A stretch of DNA of 64,000 nucleotides from Chloroflexota bacterium. Lineage in GTDB: Bacteria; Chloroflexota; UBA11872. Shown here one piece after another: positions 42,335-51,487 of this stretch (the stretch's first letter is position 1; each line of letters opens with the position of its first letter). A program made the translations under genes and the position numbers. The notes under the pieces are model-generated. The model was given only the letters and a program-made list of their open reading frames with translations. It searched no databases and had not been told where the DNA came from. The stretch lies in assembly GCA_028874175.1 (NCBI GenBank), contig JAPPLN010000008.1:1-64000 (forward strand), written 5' to 3'.

Positions 42335-42550
42335 TTAGCCTTCTTCCGTCTGAAGAGGCGCGAACGTGCGTTCGCGCTGAACGGTCAGCATGCGCGCGAT
42401 ATCGCGCCGCACGTGGCGTAGCTGCGATGTATCCGCCAACTGCAGCGTCGCGTGCTGGACACGCAGCCGGAAGAGTTCTTCCTTGGTTTCCGCAATCCGG
42501 GTCTCCAACTCCTCATCGCTCAGATCCCGGAACTGGTCAGCCTTAGCCAA
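42335..42550 (-). CDS. rpmC: 50S ribosomal protein L29
   Basis: A 71-residue helical hairpin protein beside the exit tunnel. The TTG at 42550 is the chosen start because the family begins with the sequence that follows ([18 protein letters not shown]), and it overlaps the last eight bases of rplP; the longer open frame upstream encodes no L29-like residues. [28 protein letters not shown] covers the second helix. Confidence 0.9.
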   Translation of the reverse strand: MAKADQFRDLSDEELETRIAETKEELFRLRVQHATLQLADTSQLRHVRRDIARMLTVQRERTFAPLQTEEG

Positions 42551-42968
42551 CGGCGACCTCCGCGGAACGCGACACCACACGAGTCTGAACCGAGAGCTTG
42601 TGTGACGCCAGGCGCATGGCTTCACGGGCCATTGCTTCTTCAACGCCGGCCAGTTCGAAAAGAATGCGCCCAGGCTTGATCACGGCAACCCAACTCTCGA
42701 CATTGCCTTTCCCACTGCCCATGCGGACCTCGGCCGGTTTCTGGGTAATGGGTTTGTCTGGAAAGACGCGAATCCAAAGCTGGCCGGTACGCCGAACCGA
42801 ATGGGTAATCGCGCGGCGGGCTGCCTCAATCTCGCGACTGTCGACCCATCCCACGGTGGTCGCCTGTAGCCCGAAGTCACCAGAGACGAGCGAGTCGCCA
42901 CGTGCGGCCCGACCTCGGCGGCGTCCCCGGTGCATCTTGCGGAACTTGGTTCGCTTTGGCATCAGCAT
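42543..42968 (-). CDS. rplP: 50S ribosomal protein L16
   Basis: A 141-residue protein near the A site. The start at 42968 ([15 protein letters not shown]) has GAGG six bases upstream; a second ATG two codons later is possible, and the longer open frame runs through rps[26 protein letters not shown] and [22 protein letters not shown] are diagnostic. Confidence 0.96.
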   Translation of the reverse strand: MLMPKRTKFRKMHRGRRRGRAARGDSLVSGDFGLQATTVGWVDSREIEAARRAITHSVRRTGQLWIRVFPDKPITQKPAEVRMGSGKGNVESWVAVIKPGRILFELAGVEEAMAREAMRLASHKLSVQTRVVSRSAEVAVG

Positions 42969-42970
42969 GG

Positions 42971-43720
42971 CTAACCTCGCGGTGGCCGCCGCCGACGGCC
43001 CGCGCCTGGTCGCGATACCGTCTCCGACAACAATTCGGCTGCATCTCGCGCAGCCCCACGGTGGACCCACCCCTTTACGCCGATCCGGCCAGCGGTTGTT
43101 CGCGCCTCGGTGAAGCCATAGTCGATATCGGCGTCGAGTGTCTGGAGCGGAACAGTGCCAAGGAGTTCGAACTCACTGCGTGACATTTCGCGGCCCCCCA
43201 GACGCCCGCTAACCATGATCTTCACGCCCTGCGCGCCCGCGCGCATGGTTCGCTCGGCTGTCATCTTGATTGCCCGCCGGAAGGAAACCCGGCGCTCCAG
43301 TTGATCGGCAACATTACGAACGACGAGAAACGCGTCGAGTTCGGGCTGGCTGATCTCTTCTACATCCACAACGACGCGCTTGCCGGTGTGCTGTTCAATC
43401 CGATTCTGGATTTCCTCGCGGTTACTCCCACCTCGCCCGATCACAATGCCTGGCCGCGCCGTATGGATAACCACTCGAACCTGGCTGACCTGACGCTCGA
43501 TCTCGATCTTCGATACCCCAGCCCCGTAGCTGCCACGCCTGCGACCACCGCGGCGAGCCGCATTGCGCCCGTTGGGCGCTTCAAGGTAGCGACGTACCAG
43601 ATCGCGGATTGCCAAATCCTCCAGCAATAGTTCCGTGTAGTCGCGATCGGCGTACCAGGTACTTTCCCAACGCGTGGTATAGCCCAGGCGGTAGCCGATG
43701 GGATGAACTTTGCGACCCAT
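42971..43720 (-). CDS. rpsC: 30S ribosomal protein S3
   Basis: A 249-residue protein at the mRNA entry channel. [23 protein letters not shown], the KH domain with [22 protein letters not shown], and [24 protein letters not shown] are diagnostic. The basic C-terminal tail (GRRRRPPRG) is slightly long. It lies two bases after rplV. Confidence 0.97.
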   Translation of the reverse strand: MGRKVHPIGYRLGYTTRWESTWYADRDYTELLLEDLAIRDLVRRYLEAPNGRNAARRGGRRRGSYGAGVSKIEIERQVSQVRVVIHTARPGIVIGRGGSNREEIQNRIEQHTGKRVVVDVEEISQPELDAFLVVRNVADQLERRVSFRRAIKMTAERTMRAGAQGVKIMVSGRLGGREMSRSEFELLGTVPLQTLDADIDYGFTEARTTAGRIGVKGWVHRGAARDAAELLSETVSRPGAGRRRRPPRG

Positions 43721-43722
43721 GC

Positions 43723-44061
43723 CTACGCCATTCCGTCTTCCACGGTCACCGTAATGTGACCGGAGCGCTTGAGATACATTCCGACCCGACCACGTGATTT
43801 GGGTCGAAAGCGCCGAAGCGCGGGACCGTCGTTGACGACAACCGACTGGATTCGCAACACATCGCGGTCCAGGGCGTAGTTGTGCTCGGCGTTGGCCGCC
43901 GCGGACTTGACCACCTTGGCAATCTCAGCAGCGGCTCGATTGGGCATGAACGCCAGCGTGGCCATGGCCTGGGAGATCTCAAGACCGGACAACTCACGTG
44001 CAATAGCCCGCCCGCGCTGGGGCGACATACGCACGTATTTGGCGGTTGCGGAGACTTCCAT
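43723..44061 (-). CDS. rplV: 50S ribosomal protein L22
   Basis: A 112-residue protein whose loop lines the exit tunnel. AKYVRMSPQRGRAIARELSG and the ending RRFRPKSRGRVGMYLKRSGHITVTVED are diagnostic. It follows rpsS by three bases. Confidence 0.97.
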   Translation of the reverse strand: MEVSATAKYVRMSPQRGRAIARELSGLEISQAMATLAFMPNRAAAEIAKVVKSAAANAEHNYALDRDVLRIQSVVVNDGPALRRFRPKSRGRVGMYLKRSGHITVTVEDGMA

Positions 44062-44064
44062 GTA

Positions 44065-44349
44065 TCAGTGTCCCATCGGCGAAGTCGAACGTCCGCGCGC
44101 ATGGCTACGAAAGGTGCGCGTCGGGGCGAATTCGCCAAGCCGATGCCCGACCATGTTCTCAGAGATATACACCGGAACGTGCCGCCGCCCGTCGTGGACG
44201 GCGATGGTGAGCCCGACCATTTCAGGATGAACCACGCTGGCCCGACTCCAGGTGCGAACAACCTGCTTCCGGCGACTGCGCGAGGCTTCCGCAACGCGCC
44301 TTTCGAGCTTTGGATGTATGTACCAACCTTTTTTCGTGCTGCGCGACAT
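44065..44349 (-). CDS. rpsS: 30S ribosomal protein S19
   Basis: A 94-residue head protein. [41 protein letters not shown] and [23 protein letters not shown] are diagnostic. It lies six bases after rplB. Confidence 0.97.
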   Translation of the reverse strand: MSRSTKKGWYIHPKLERRVAEASRSRRKQVVRTWSRASVVHPEMVGLTIAVHDGRRHVPVYISENMVGHRLGEFAPTRTFRSHARGRSTSPMGH

Positions 44350-44355
44350 ACCGTC

Positions 44356-45186
44356 CTACCTGTTCCGCCGGCGCAAAATAAACTTGTCGCTGCGACGGCT
44401 CCCGATCCGGGTTCTACGGCCCTGGGTGGGCTTGCCCCACGGCGTCTTGGGTCCTGGCATGCCGACCGGCGCCTTTCCTTCACCGCCACCGTGTGGATGG
44501 TCCGTGGGGTTCATGGCTGCGCCGCGCACCTGCGGGCGACGGCGACGCCAGCGTATCCGGCCAGCCTTCCCGGCCGACTGGTTGCTGTGATCCGCGTTTC
44601 CCACGCGCCCCACGGTCGCCATACAGGCATCGGATACTTGCCGCATCTCGCCTGACGGCAATCGAAGCGTCGCAAGGCCGCGGTCCTTGGCCATGAGCTG
44701 GCACACCATGCCGGCCGAACGCACGAGTTGGGCCCCGCGTCCGGGGGTCATTTCAACGGCATGCACTTCCGTTCCCGCCGGGATGCGAGCCAGTTGCATA
44801 GCGTTACCCGCGCGCGGTTCAACGCCTGGGCCAGAGAGGAGCTCGCTGCCCACGCCGATTCCGACGGGTGCCAGGATGTACCGCTTCTCACCGTCGCGAT
44901 AGTGCAGGAGAGCAATGTGGGCCGACCGGTTGGGATCGTATTCGACGCTAGCCACCACGGCGGGCACCCCGGACTTATCGCGGTGCCAGTCGATTACACG
45001 GTAGCGCCGCTTCGCGCCACCACCGCGATGTCGCACGGTGACCCGTCCGCTGTTGTTGCGACCGGCGCGCTTCGTCAGCGGTCGCAGCAGCTTTTTCAGG
45101 GGCCGGTCGCCCGACAGTTCCTCGTTGTCGACGGCAACATAGCCACGCCGGCCTGGCGACGTCGGATTGAAGTTACGTAGTCCCAT
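44356..45186 (-). CDS. rplB: 50S ribosomal protein L2
   Basis: A 276-residue protein needed for subunit joining and peptidyl transfer. [20 protein letters not shown], the SH3-like RNA-binding core, and [18 protein letters not shown] with the conserved histidine are diagnostic. It follows rplW by three bases. Confidence 0.98.
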   Translation of the reverse strand: MGLRNFNPTSPGRRGYVAVDNEELSGDRPLKKLLRPLTKRAGRNNSGRVTVRHRGGGAKRRYRVIDWHRDKSGVPAVVASVEYDPNRSAHIALLHYRDGEKRYILAPVGIGVGSELLSGPGVEPRAGNAMQLARIPAGTEVHAVEMTPGRGAQLVRSAGMVCQLMAKDRGLATLRLPSGEMRQVSDACMATVGRVGNADHSNQSAGKAGRIRWRRRRPQVRGAAMNPTDHPHGGGEGKAPVGMPGPKTPWGKPTQGRRTRIGSRRSDKFILRRRNR

Positions 45187-45189
45187 CGG

Positions 45190-45474
45190 CTAGACCCCTG
45201 GTACCACTTCAATGCTGTGGCCCTCGCGTAGGGTCACCACGGCCTTTCGCCAGCTGGACCGATGGCCTTCAAAGCGTCCCATGCGGCGCGGCTTTCCTTG
45301 CACGTTCATCACGTTGACCGACGAAACTTCCACGTGAAACATGGTTTCGACGGCGCGCTTGACAGCGTGCTTGGACGCCCCGCGGCGAACCTGGAACACG
45401 TACTTCCCGAGTTCACCGAGCGCGGTGGACTTCTCGGTCACGATTGGCCGTGTGATCACGTCGGCGGGGTTCAT
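45190..45474 (-). CDS. rplW: 50S ribosomal protein L23
   Basis: A 94-residue exit-site protein that docks trigger factor and SRP. DVITRPIVTEKSTALGELGKYVF and VEVSSVNVMNVQGKPRRMGRFEG are diagnostic. It overlaps rplD by four bases. Confidence 0.96.
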   Translation of the reverse strand: MNPADVITRPIVTEKSTALGELGKYVFQVRRGASKHAVKRAVETMFHVEVSSVNVMNVQGKPRRMGRFEGHRSSWRKAVVTLREGHSIEVVPGV

Positions 45475-46082
45475 GCGCCAACTCGCTGTTGCAGCGCATC
45501 CAGCGCCGCCTGGCTGGCCACGATGTGGTCGGCGACGGCAATTTCGTAGAAATTCAGCGTGTCGGCCCGCTCAACGTCGACGTTAGGAATATTCCGCGCC
45601 GAGCGTCGCAGTTCCTCCGAGGGGTCAACGTCCACCAGCAGCACGCGACCTGACAGACCGGCGGCGCTCAACCATGCAGCGCGGTCACGAGTCTTGGGTG
45701 AGTCGCCCCATGATGCAGCCACACTGATGGACTCATCGGCGGCCTTGGCCGCCAGCAGCGCGCGTACAGCTTGACGGCGCTCTCGCTTGTTCACGTGAGG
45801 GCGCGTTCGGCGCGGCTTGGGACCAAACGCGACGCCGCCCCCTCGTCGGATAGGCGAACCGGCGCTCCCGGCGCGGGCCCGGCCGGTGGACTTCTGCCGG
45901 TAGAGTTTGGCCGTACTGGCCGAGACCTCGCCGCGGCTTTTTGTGTTGGCCGTGCCTTGGCGCTGTCTGGCAGCATGCGCGGTCAGCATGCGTTGCAACA
46001 GCTCGCCGGACGCGTCCGAGGCGCCAAAGCAGTCGCCGGCAACGGGAGAGAGTTGGGCAGACGCCGGCGATTCGGCGACCAT
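45471..46082 (-). CDS. rplD: 50S ribosomal protein L4
   Basis: A 203-residue tunnel protein that in several bacteria also represses the S10 operon. The extended loop is seen in TANTKSRGEVSASTAKLYRQKSTGRARAGS, and PRRTRPHVNKRERRQAVRALLA is conserved. The N-terminal 25 residues (PASAQLSPVAGDCFGASDA region) are less typical, but the TGATG junction with rplC fixes the start. Confidence 0.95.
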   Translation of the reverse strand: MVAESPASAQLSPVAGDCFGASDASGELLQRMLTAHAARQRQGTANTKSRGEVSASTAKLYRQKSTGRARAGSAGSPIRRGGGVAFGPKPRRTRPHVNKRERRQAVRALLAAKAADESISVAASWGDSPKTRDRAAWLSAAGLSGRVLLVDVDPSEELRRSARNIPNVDVERADTLNFYEIAVADHIVASQAALDALQQRVGA

Positions 46083-46723
46083 CAGTCCATCCCCCGAATC
46101 GCCTTGCGAACCGGCCGGATCGCGACAACCGTGTCGCGCGGCCCGGGCACGGCCCCAACCAGTAGAACGAGTCCACGTTCGACGTCAATCTTCGCCACGG
46201 ACAGGTTGCGGGATGTAGCCCGGCCCCCGCCCATACGCCCAGCCATACGAGTTCCTTTGAAAACGCGGCTGGGTGATGTCCCGGCGCCAACCGATCCAGG
46301 GGCGCGTTCACGGTCAGATTGCCCATGAGTTCGCTTGCCGCCTCTGAAACCATGTCGCTTCATGACACCCGCGAAGCCCTTGCCTTTTGAAACGCTGACC
46401 ACGTCGACTCGCTGGCCAAGGTCCACGTTGGCGACCGTCAACTCGTCCCCCACGGAGACCTCCGCGCCCTCGTCGGTGCGGAATTCGCGGAGCACTCGGT
46501 ACGGCGGTAGGCGGCCTAGATGACCACGCTCGGCTCGGGTCAGTCGGCGCTCGGGCACGGGGTCGAAGCCGAGTTGCACGGCGGAATAGCCGTCGGTCGC
46601 CTCGGTGCGCACCTGAGTGACGTGACAAGGACCAGCCTGGATGACCGAAACTCCCAGCGCGCGACCTTGCTCGTCGAATATCTGCGTCATGCCCAATTTG
46701 CGGCCGATCAGTCCCACGGACAT
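46082..46723 (-). CDS. rplC: 50S ribosomal protein L3
   Basis: A 213-residue protein near the peptidyl-transferase centre. LIGRKLGMTQIFDEQGRALGV, the loop GKGFAGVMKRHGFRGGKRTHGQSD and GSVGAGTSPSRVFKGTRMAGRMG are diagnostic. The stop overlaps the rplD start by one base, and the ATG is three bases after the rpsJ stop. Confidence 0.97.
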   Translation of the reverse strand: MSVGLIGRKLGMTQIFDEQGRALGVSVIQAGPCHVTQVRTEATDGYSAVQLGFDPVPERRLTRAERGHLGRLPPYRVLREFRTDEGAEVSVGDELTVANVDLGQRVDVVSVSKGKGFAGVMKRHGFRGGKRTHGQSDRERAPGSVGAGTSPSRVFKGTRMAGRMGGGRATSRNLSVAKIDVERGLVLLVGAVPGPRDTVVAIRPVRKAIRGMD

Positions 46724-46725
46724 GG

Positions 46726-47118
46726 CTATGACTTCAACTCAATGTCAACGCCCGCCGCTAACTGCAGCCGAAGGAGTTCGTCCATCGTTTGAGGCGTGGG
46801 ATCGATGACGTCAATCAGGCGCTTGTGCGTTCGCATTTCAAACTGCTCGCGCGAGTCCTTGTCAATGAACGGCGAGCGAATCACCGTCCAAGTCTTGCGC
46901 TCGGTAGGCAGAGGAATCGGGCCGCGCACGTCGGCACCCGTACGCCCGGCGGTGTCAATGATTCGGCGGGCCGCGTCGTCCAGCACCCGGTGGTCATACG
47001 CCTTCAGGCGAATCCTGATCCGCTGCGTGGGCGACTGCCGTCGCGGCCGCGCGGGTGCACGCCGTGACGAGGCTTCCAACGAAGCCTGGCGGGGCGGTCG
47101 CGTGCGCGCTTGTGCCAT
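46726..47118 (-). CDS. rpsJ: 30S ribosomal protein S10 with basic N-terminal extension
   Basis: A 130-residue protein; S10 normally has about 100. The standard core begins [17 protein letters not shown], includes [35 protein letters not shown], and ends VDIELKS. About 30 extra residues rich in Arg, Pro, Ser and Ala precede it. The ATG lies four bases after the tuf stop and there is no other start before the core. Confidence 0.95.
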   Translation of the reverse strand: MAQARTRPPRQASLEASSRRAPARPRRQSPTQRIRIRLKAYDHRVLDDAARRIIDTAGRTGADVRGPIPLPTERKTWTVIRSPFIDKDSREQFEMRTHKRLIDVIDPTPQTMDELLRLQLAAGVDIELKS

Positions 47119-47121
47119 CGG

Positions 47122-48324
47122 CTACTTGACGATGCTCGTCACAACGCCCGCGCCGACGGTCACGCCGCCTTCGCGAATGGCGAAGTTGACCCCGTCTTCC
47201 AGCGCGATCGGCTGGTGCAGGCGAACAGTCATTTCCACATTGTCGCCGGGCACCACCATTTCGGTCCCTGCCGGCAACTCGATCTCGCCGGTCACGTCCG
47301 TCGTCCGGATGTAGAACTGCGGACGATAGCCGCTGAAGAACGGCGTGTGGCGTCCGCCCTCGTCACGGGTGAGTACGTAGACCTGCGCGTTGAATTCAGT
47401 GTGCGGGGTGATCGAGCCGGTCTTGGCCAGCACCATGCCGCGCTCAACGTCGTCGCGCTCGATACCGCGGAGCAGGCATCCCACGTTGTCGCCGGCGACG
47501 CCTTCATCGAGCGTCTTGCGGAACATCTCAACACCGGTGACGACGCGCTGATCAATCTCGGAGCGCATGCCAACGATATCGATTTGCTCGCCGACTTGAA
47601 CCTTGCCGCGTTCGACGCGGCCCGTGACCACGGTGCCTCGCCCCTTGATTCCGAAGACGTCCTCAACCGGCATCAGGAACGGCTGATCGACCGGGCGCTC
47701 CGGCTGGGGGATGTAGGTGTCCACGGCCTCCATGAGTTCAAGAATCGGCTGGTACTCGGGCGCGTCCAGGTCGGTGCTCTCGGATTCCAGCGCGAGCAGC
47801 GCGCTGCCGGGAATAATCGGCGCGTTATCGCCGTCGAAGTCGTACTTGTTCAGCAAGTCCCGAAGCTCCAGTTCCACGAGCTCCAGCAGCTCCTCGTCCT
47901 CGACGATGTCCGCCTTGTTGAGGAAAACCACGATCGCCGGCACATCCACCTGGCGGGCCAGCAGCACGTGTTCGTACGTCTGCGGCATCGGGCCGTCGTC
48001 CGCGCCCACGACCACGATCGCGCCGTCCATCTGAGCGGCACCTGTGATCATGTTCTTGATGTAGTCCCGGTGGCCGGGCGCGTCGATGTGCGCGTAATGC
48101 CGGCTCTCGGTTTCGTATTCCGCGTGCGTGATGGAAATCGTGATCCCGCGCTCCTTTTCCTCGGGCGCGCGGTCGATCTCATCAAAGGCCATGAATTCGG
48201 CCAACTGCTTGTACGACAAGACTTTGGTAATCGCGGCCGTCAGGGTCGTCTTGCCGTGGTCGACATGGCCGATCGTGCCGACGTTGACGTGCGGCTTGGT
48301 TCGTTCAAAGTGTTGGCGTGCCAT
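47122..48324 (-). CDS. tuf: Translation elongation factor Tu
   Basis: A 400-residue GTPase that delivers aminoacyl-tRNA. The G1 loop GHVDHGKT (19-26), switch regions and NKAD motif (FLNKADIV) are normal. The G3 region reads [17 protein letters not shown], where most bacterial EF-Tu have DCPGHADY. The A and R substitutions make it resemble archaeal and eukaryotic EF-1A at this spot, although the rest is bacterial. The catalytic-type histidine is H85. It lies between fusA and rpsJ. Confidence 0.97.
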   Translation of the reverse strand: MARQHFERTKPHVNVGTIGHVDHGKTTLTAAITKVLSYKQLAEFMAFDEIDRAPEEKERGITISITHAEYETESRHYAHIDAPGHRDYIKNMITGAAQMDGAIVVVGADDGPMPQTYEHVLLARQVDVPAIVVFLNKADIVEDEELLELVELELRDLLNKYDFDGDNAPIIPGSALLALESESTDLDAPEYQPILELMEAVDTYIPQPERPVDQPFLMPVEDVFGIKGRGTVVTGRVERGKVQVGEQIDIVGMRSEIDQRVVTGVEMFRKTLDEGVAGDNVGCLLRGIERDDVERGMVLAKTGSITPHTEFNAQVYVLTRDEGGRHTPFFSGYRPQFYIRTTDVTGEIELPAGTEMVVPGDNVEMTVRLHQPIALEDGVNFAIREGGVTVGAGVVTSIVK

Positions 48325-48353
48325 TCGCTCCTGTGCTCCTGCGCAGTACGCGG

Positions 48354-50435
48354 TTACGAAACCGGCGTCAGAAGTCCGTCCGCGGCACCTGCTCGTTGGG
48401 TAACCGCGTAGTGGGAAAATTCCATCGAGAACGTTCCGCGACCCTGCGTCGCCGAACGCAACTCGTTAGCGTACCCGAACATCGTCGCCAGCGGTACCTC
48501 TGCCGCGATAATGTGCGACCCGCCACGCATGTCAGCGCCGTGGATGGTGCCCCGCTTCGCAGCCAGGCCAGCCAGCGTGTCACCCACATAGTCCTCGGGT
48601 ACGACGACCTGAACACCCATCACCGGCTCCATCACATCCGTTCGCGCCCGGTTCAGCGCGTCTTCCACCGCCATGGCGCCAGCAATCTCGAAGGCCAGCT
48701 CCGACGAGTCGACGTCGTGATATGAGCCATCCACGAGCGTAATGCGAACGTCGGTGACTTCCATGCCCTGCGGCCCGCTGGTCAATCGACGCGCCGCGCC
48801 GCGCTCGGCGGCGGGAATGAACTGGACGGGAATCGCCCCGCCAACGATTCGACGTTCAATTTGAACACCCGTGCCCAATGGCAGCGGCTCAAGCTCAACC
48901 GTCACGTCCCCGTACTGACCGCGTCCGCCGGTCTGTCGCACGAAGCGCCCACGCCCCGTGGCCTCGGTGCGCGGTCGCTCCCGGTACGACACCTGCGGTC
49001 GACCAACGTTGGCTCCTACGCGGTACTCGCGCAGCAGCCGGTCCACGATGACCTCCAGATGCAACTCGCCCATGCCGGCGATGAGGGTCTGCCCCGTCTC
49101 TTCGTTGCCGCTGATGCGAAAGGTGGGATCTTCCTCACCGAGCCGCCGCAGCGCGTCGATGATCTTGTCCTGGTCGCCGCGGCTCTTCGGTTCGATGGCG
49201 ATGGTTACCACCGGCTCGGGGAAGGTGATGGACTCCAGTTGCAACGGGTACTTGGGATCCGTCAGGGTGTCTCCGGTATTGGTCGCGCGGACTCCCACAG
49301 CGGCCAGGATGTCACCGTGGCGAATAGATTCGGTGACTTCTTCGCGCTTGTCGGCATGCATCCGCAGCACGCGGGACAGGCGCTCGCGCTTTCCGGCGGC
49401 CGTGTTCAGCACGGTGGCCCCTGGCTCGATCGACCCCGAGTACACGCGGAAGTAGGCCAGCTTGCCGGCGTGCGGGTCTGCCACGATCTTGAACGCGATC
49501 GCGGTGAACGGATCGTCCTCCGCGGGCCGCCGCTGCTCTTCCGCGCCGGTCTTGGGGTTGATTCCAGTCACCGGCGGGACGTCCAGCGGCGAGGGGAGAT
49601 AGTCCGTAATCGCGTTCAGCAACGGCTCGATGCCCTTGTTACGCAAGGCGGAACCCATCAGCACCGGGACCCCCTGGGCCGCGACGGTCATCCGCCGTAG
49701 GGCGTCTATCAACTCGGCCGTCGACAGGTCTTCGCCATCCAGGTACTTGGTAGCAATGTCGTCATCGAACTCGGCCAGAGCCTCAATCATCCGCTCGCGC
49801 TCGTCGAGCGCGGACGCTTCCAGGTCCGCCGGAATCGGGCCTCGCTCAGGGGCCACAAGGCCATCCGCCGGCCAGCGGATGGCTTGCATGGTCACCAGAT
49901 CAACGACGCCTTCGAAGTCGGCTTCGAAGCCTATTGGAACCTGGATAGGCACCGGATTGGCGCCGAGCCGGTCACGGATCGACCCGATCGTGGCGTCAAA
50001 GTCCGCCCCCCGTCGGTCCATCTTGTTAATGAATGCGATCCGCGGGACGCTGTAGCGGTCGGCCTGTCGCCAGACGGTTTCGGACTGCGGTTCCACGCCA
50101 TTGACCGCGTCAAAGACGACCACCCCGCCATCGAGGACCCGCAACGAACGCTCGACCTCAGCAGTGAAGTCAACGTGGCCTGGCGTGTCGATAATGTTGA
50201 TCCGATGGTCGTTCCAGGAGGCCGTGGTGGCGGCGGCCACGATCGTGATTCCGCGCTCACGTTCCTGCGCCATCCAATCCATCTGGGCGTTGCCGTCGTG
50301 CACCTCGCCAACACGGTGAATCCGGCCGCAATAGAACAGAATTCGCTCGGTGGTGGTGGTTTTGCCCGCATCGATGTGGGCAATGATTCCAATGTTGCGC
50401 GTACGCGAAATATCCAGGGTGTTCATGGGCCTCAT
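48354..50435 (-). CDS. fusA: Translation elongation factor G
   Basis: A 693-residue translocase GTPase. The P-loop [15 protein letters not shown]2 [13 protein letters not shown]3 DTPGHVDF and G4 NKMD are intact, and domains II to V follow at normal length. An ATG three codons later (50426) is an alternative start. It lies 24 bases after rpsG and 29 before tuf, as in the str operon. Confidence 0.97.
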   Translation of the reverse strand: MRPMNTLDISRTRNIGIIAHIDAGKTTTTERILFYCGRIHRVGEVHDGNAQMDWMAQERERGITIVAAATTASWNDHRINIIDTPGHVDFTAEVERSLRVLDGGVVVFDAVNGVEPQSETVWRQADRYSVPRIAFINKMDRRGADFDATIGSIRDRLGANPVPIQVPIGFEADFEGVVDLVTMQAIRWPADGLVAPERGPIPADLEASALDERERMIEALAEFDDDIATKYLDGEDLSTAELIDALRRMTVAAQGVPVLMGSALRNKGIEPLLNAITDYLPSPLDVPPVTGINPKTGAEEQRRPAEDDPFTAIAFKIVADPHAGKLAYFRVYSGSIEPGATVLNTAAGKRERLSRVLRMHADKREEVTESIRHGDILAAVGVRATNTGDTLTDPKYPLQLESITFPEPVVTIAIEPKSRGDQDKIIDALRRLGEEDPTFRISGNEETGQTLIAGMGELHLEVIVDRLLREYRVGANVGRPQVSYRERPRTEATGRGRFVRQTGGRGQYGDVTVELEPLPLGTGVQIERRIVGGAIPVQFIPAAERGAARRLTSGPQGMEVTDVRITLVDGSYHDVDSSELAFEIAGAMAVEDALNRARTDVMEPVMGVQVVVPEDYVGDTLAGLAAKRGTIHGADMRGGSHIIAAEVPLATMFGYANELRSATQGRGTFSMEFSHYAVTQRAGAADGLLTPVS

Positions 50436-50459
50436 GTCTCGGGATTCCGGAAAGTGGAG

Positions 50460-50930
50460 CTAATACGCGTAGATCGCGAACGCGCGGTTCGCTTCCGCCA
50501 TTCGATGCATCTCGTCGCGCCGGCGAACCGCTCCGCCTTGTCCGTCGGCGGCCTCCATCAACTCCGCCGCCAAACGCTCAGGCATGGAGCGGCCGCCACG
50601 ATTTCGCGAGGCGTCGATCAGCCAGCGGACGGCCAATGAGTAGCGACGGTCCCCGCGAATCTCGACGGGAACCTGGTAGTTCGCGCCCCCCACGCGTCGC
50701 GGCTTTACTTCAATCTGCGGCATCGCGTTGCGCACGGCAGCTTCAAAGACGTCAATCGCTGGCGCACCGGTGCGGCCTTCAATGATGTCGAAGGCGCGAT
50801 ACACGATCCGCTGCGAAAGCGACTTCTTGCCGTTCAGCATGACCTTGTTGATAAAGCGCTGGACCGTCCGGTTATTGAAGCGCGGGTCCGGTGGAATCAC
50901 GCGACGCTCTGGCCGCTTGCGACGAGGCAT
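50460..50930 (-). CDS. rpsG: 30S ribosomal protein S7
   Basis: A 156-residue primary assembly protein of the small-subunit head. MPRRKRPERRVIPPDPRFNN, RFINKVMLNGKKSLSQRIVY and RRVGGANYQVPVEIRGDRRYSLAVRWLI-type sequence are diagnostic. It is followed by fusA and preceded by rpsL across 71 bases. Confidence 0.97.
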   Translation of the reverse strand: MPRRKRPERRVIPPDPRFNNRTVQRFINKVMLNGKKSLSQRIVYRAFDIIEGRTGAPAIDVFEAAVRNAMPQIEVKPRRVGGANYQVPVEIRGDRRYSLAVRWLIDASRNRGGRSMPERLAAELMEAADGQGGAVRRRDEMHRMAEANRAFAIYAY

Positions 50931-51001
50931 CAGGCGGGATTTGGCCGCTGAGCAGCGGTACTGGCGGTAAACATCATCGGATCCGGGGCCGCACCTTGCC
51001 T

Positions 51002-51415
51002 CTAACTACCGCGCTTCGTACCGTATTTAGACCGGCTGCGACGGCGGCCTTCAACGCCATCCGCGTCCAAGGTCCCGCGCACGATGTGATATCGAACACC
51101 TGGCAGATCGCGAACTCGGCCGCCACGGATTAACACCACCGAGTGTTCCTGAAGTCGATGGCCCTCGCCCGGTATATAGGCGGTAACTTCAATACCATTC
51201 GATAGGCGTACCCGCGCCACCTTACGTAGAGCCGAGTTTGGCTTTTTAGGCGTTACCGTGCGAACCAAGGTGCAAACACCGCGCTTCTGCGGGGAACCCT
51301 CACCACGCTGCATGCGTCGCCGCAATCCGTTGTAGGAGTAATGCAAGGCCGGCGCCTTCAACTTGCTCCGGCGCTTTTTTCGTCCCTTGCGAACGAGTTG
51401 ATTAATCGTCGGCAC
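51002..51415 (-). CDS. rpsL: 30S ribosomal protein S12
   Basis: A 137-residue decoding-centre protein. GTG at 51415 gives the standard start [19 protein letters not shown] lies about eight bases upstream. The decoding loop [20 protein letters not shown] and [31 protein letters not shown] are intact. The lysine in PKKPNSA, where streptomycin resistance mutations occur, is wild type. It follows rpoC by 72 bases. Confidence 0.96.
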   Translation of the reverse strand: MPTINQLVRKGRKKRRSKLKAPALHYSYNGLRRRMQRGEGSPQKRGVCTLVRTVTPKKPNSALRKVARVRLSNGIEVTAYIPGEGHRLQEHSVVLIRGGRVRDLPGVRYHIVRGTLDADGVEGRRRSRSKYGTKRGS

Positions 51416-51487
51416 GGTGCGACCTACGGATCCCTTACGTAGAAAAGGCGCGGCGGCAACGTGCCGCACGCGGCGTTAGCGAGCCTA

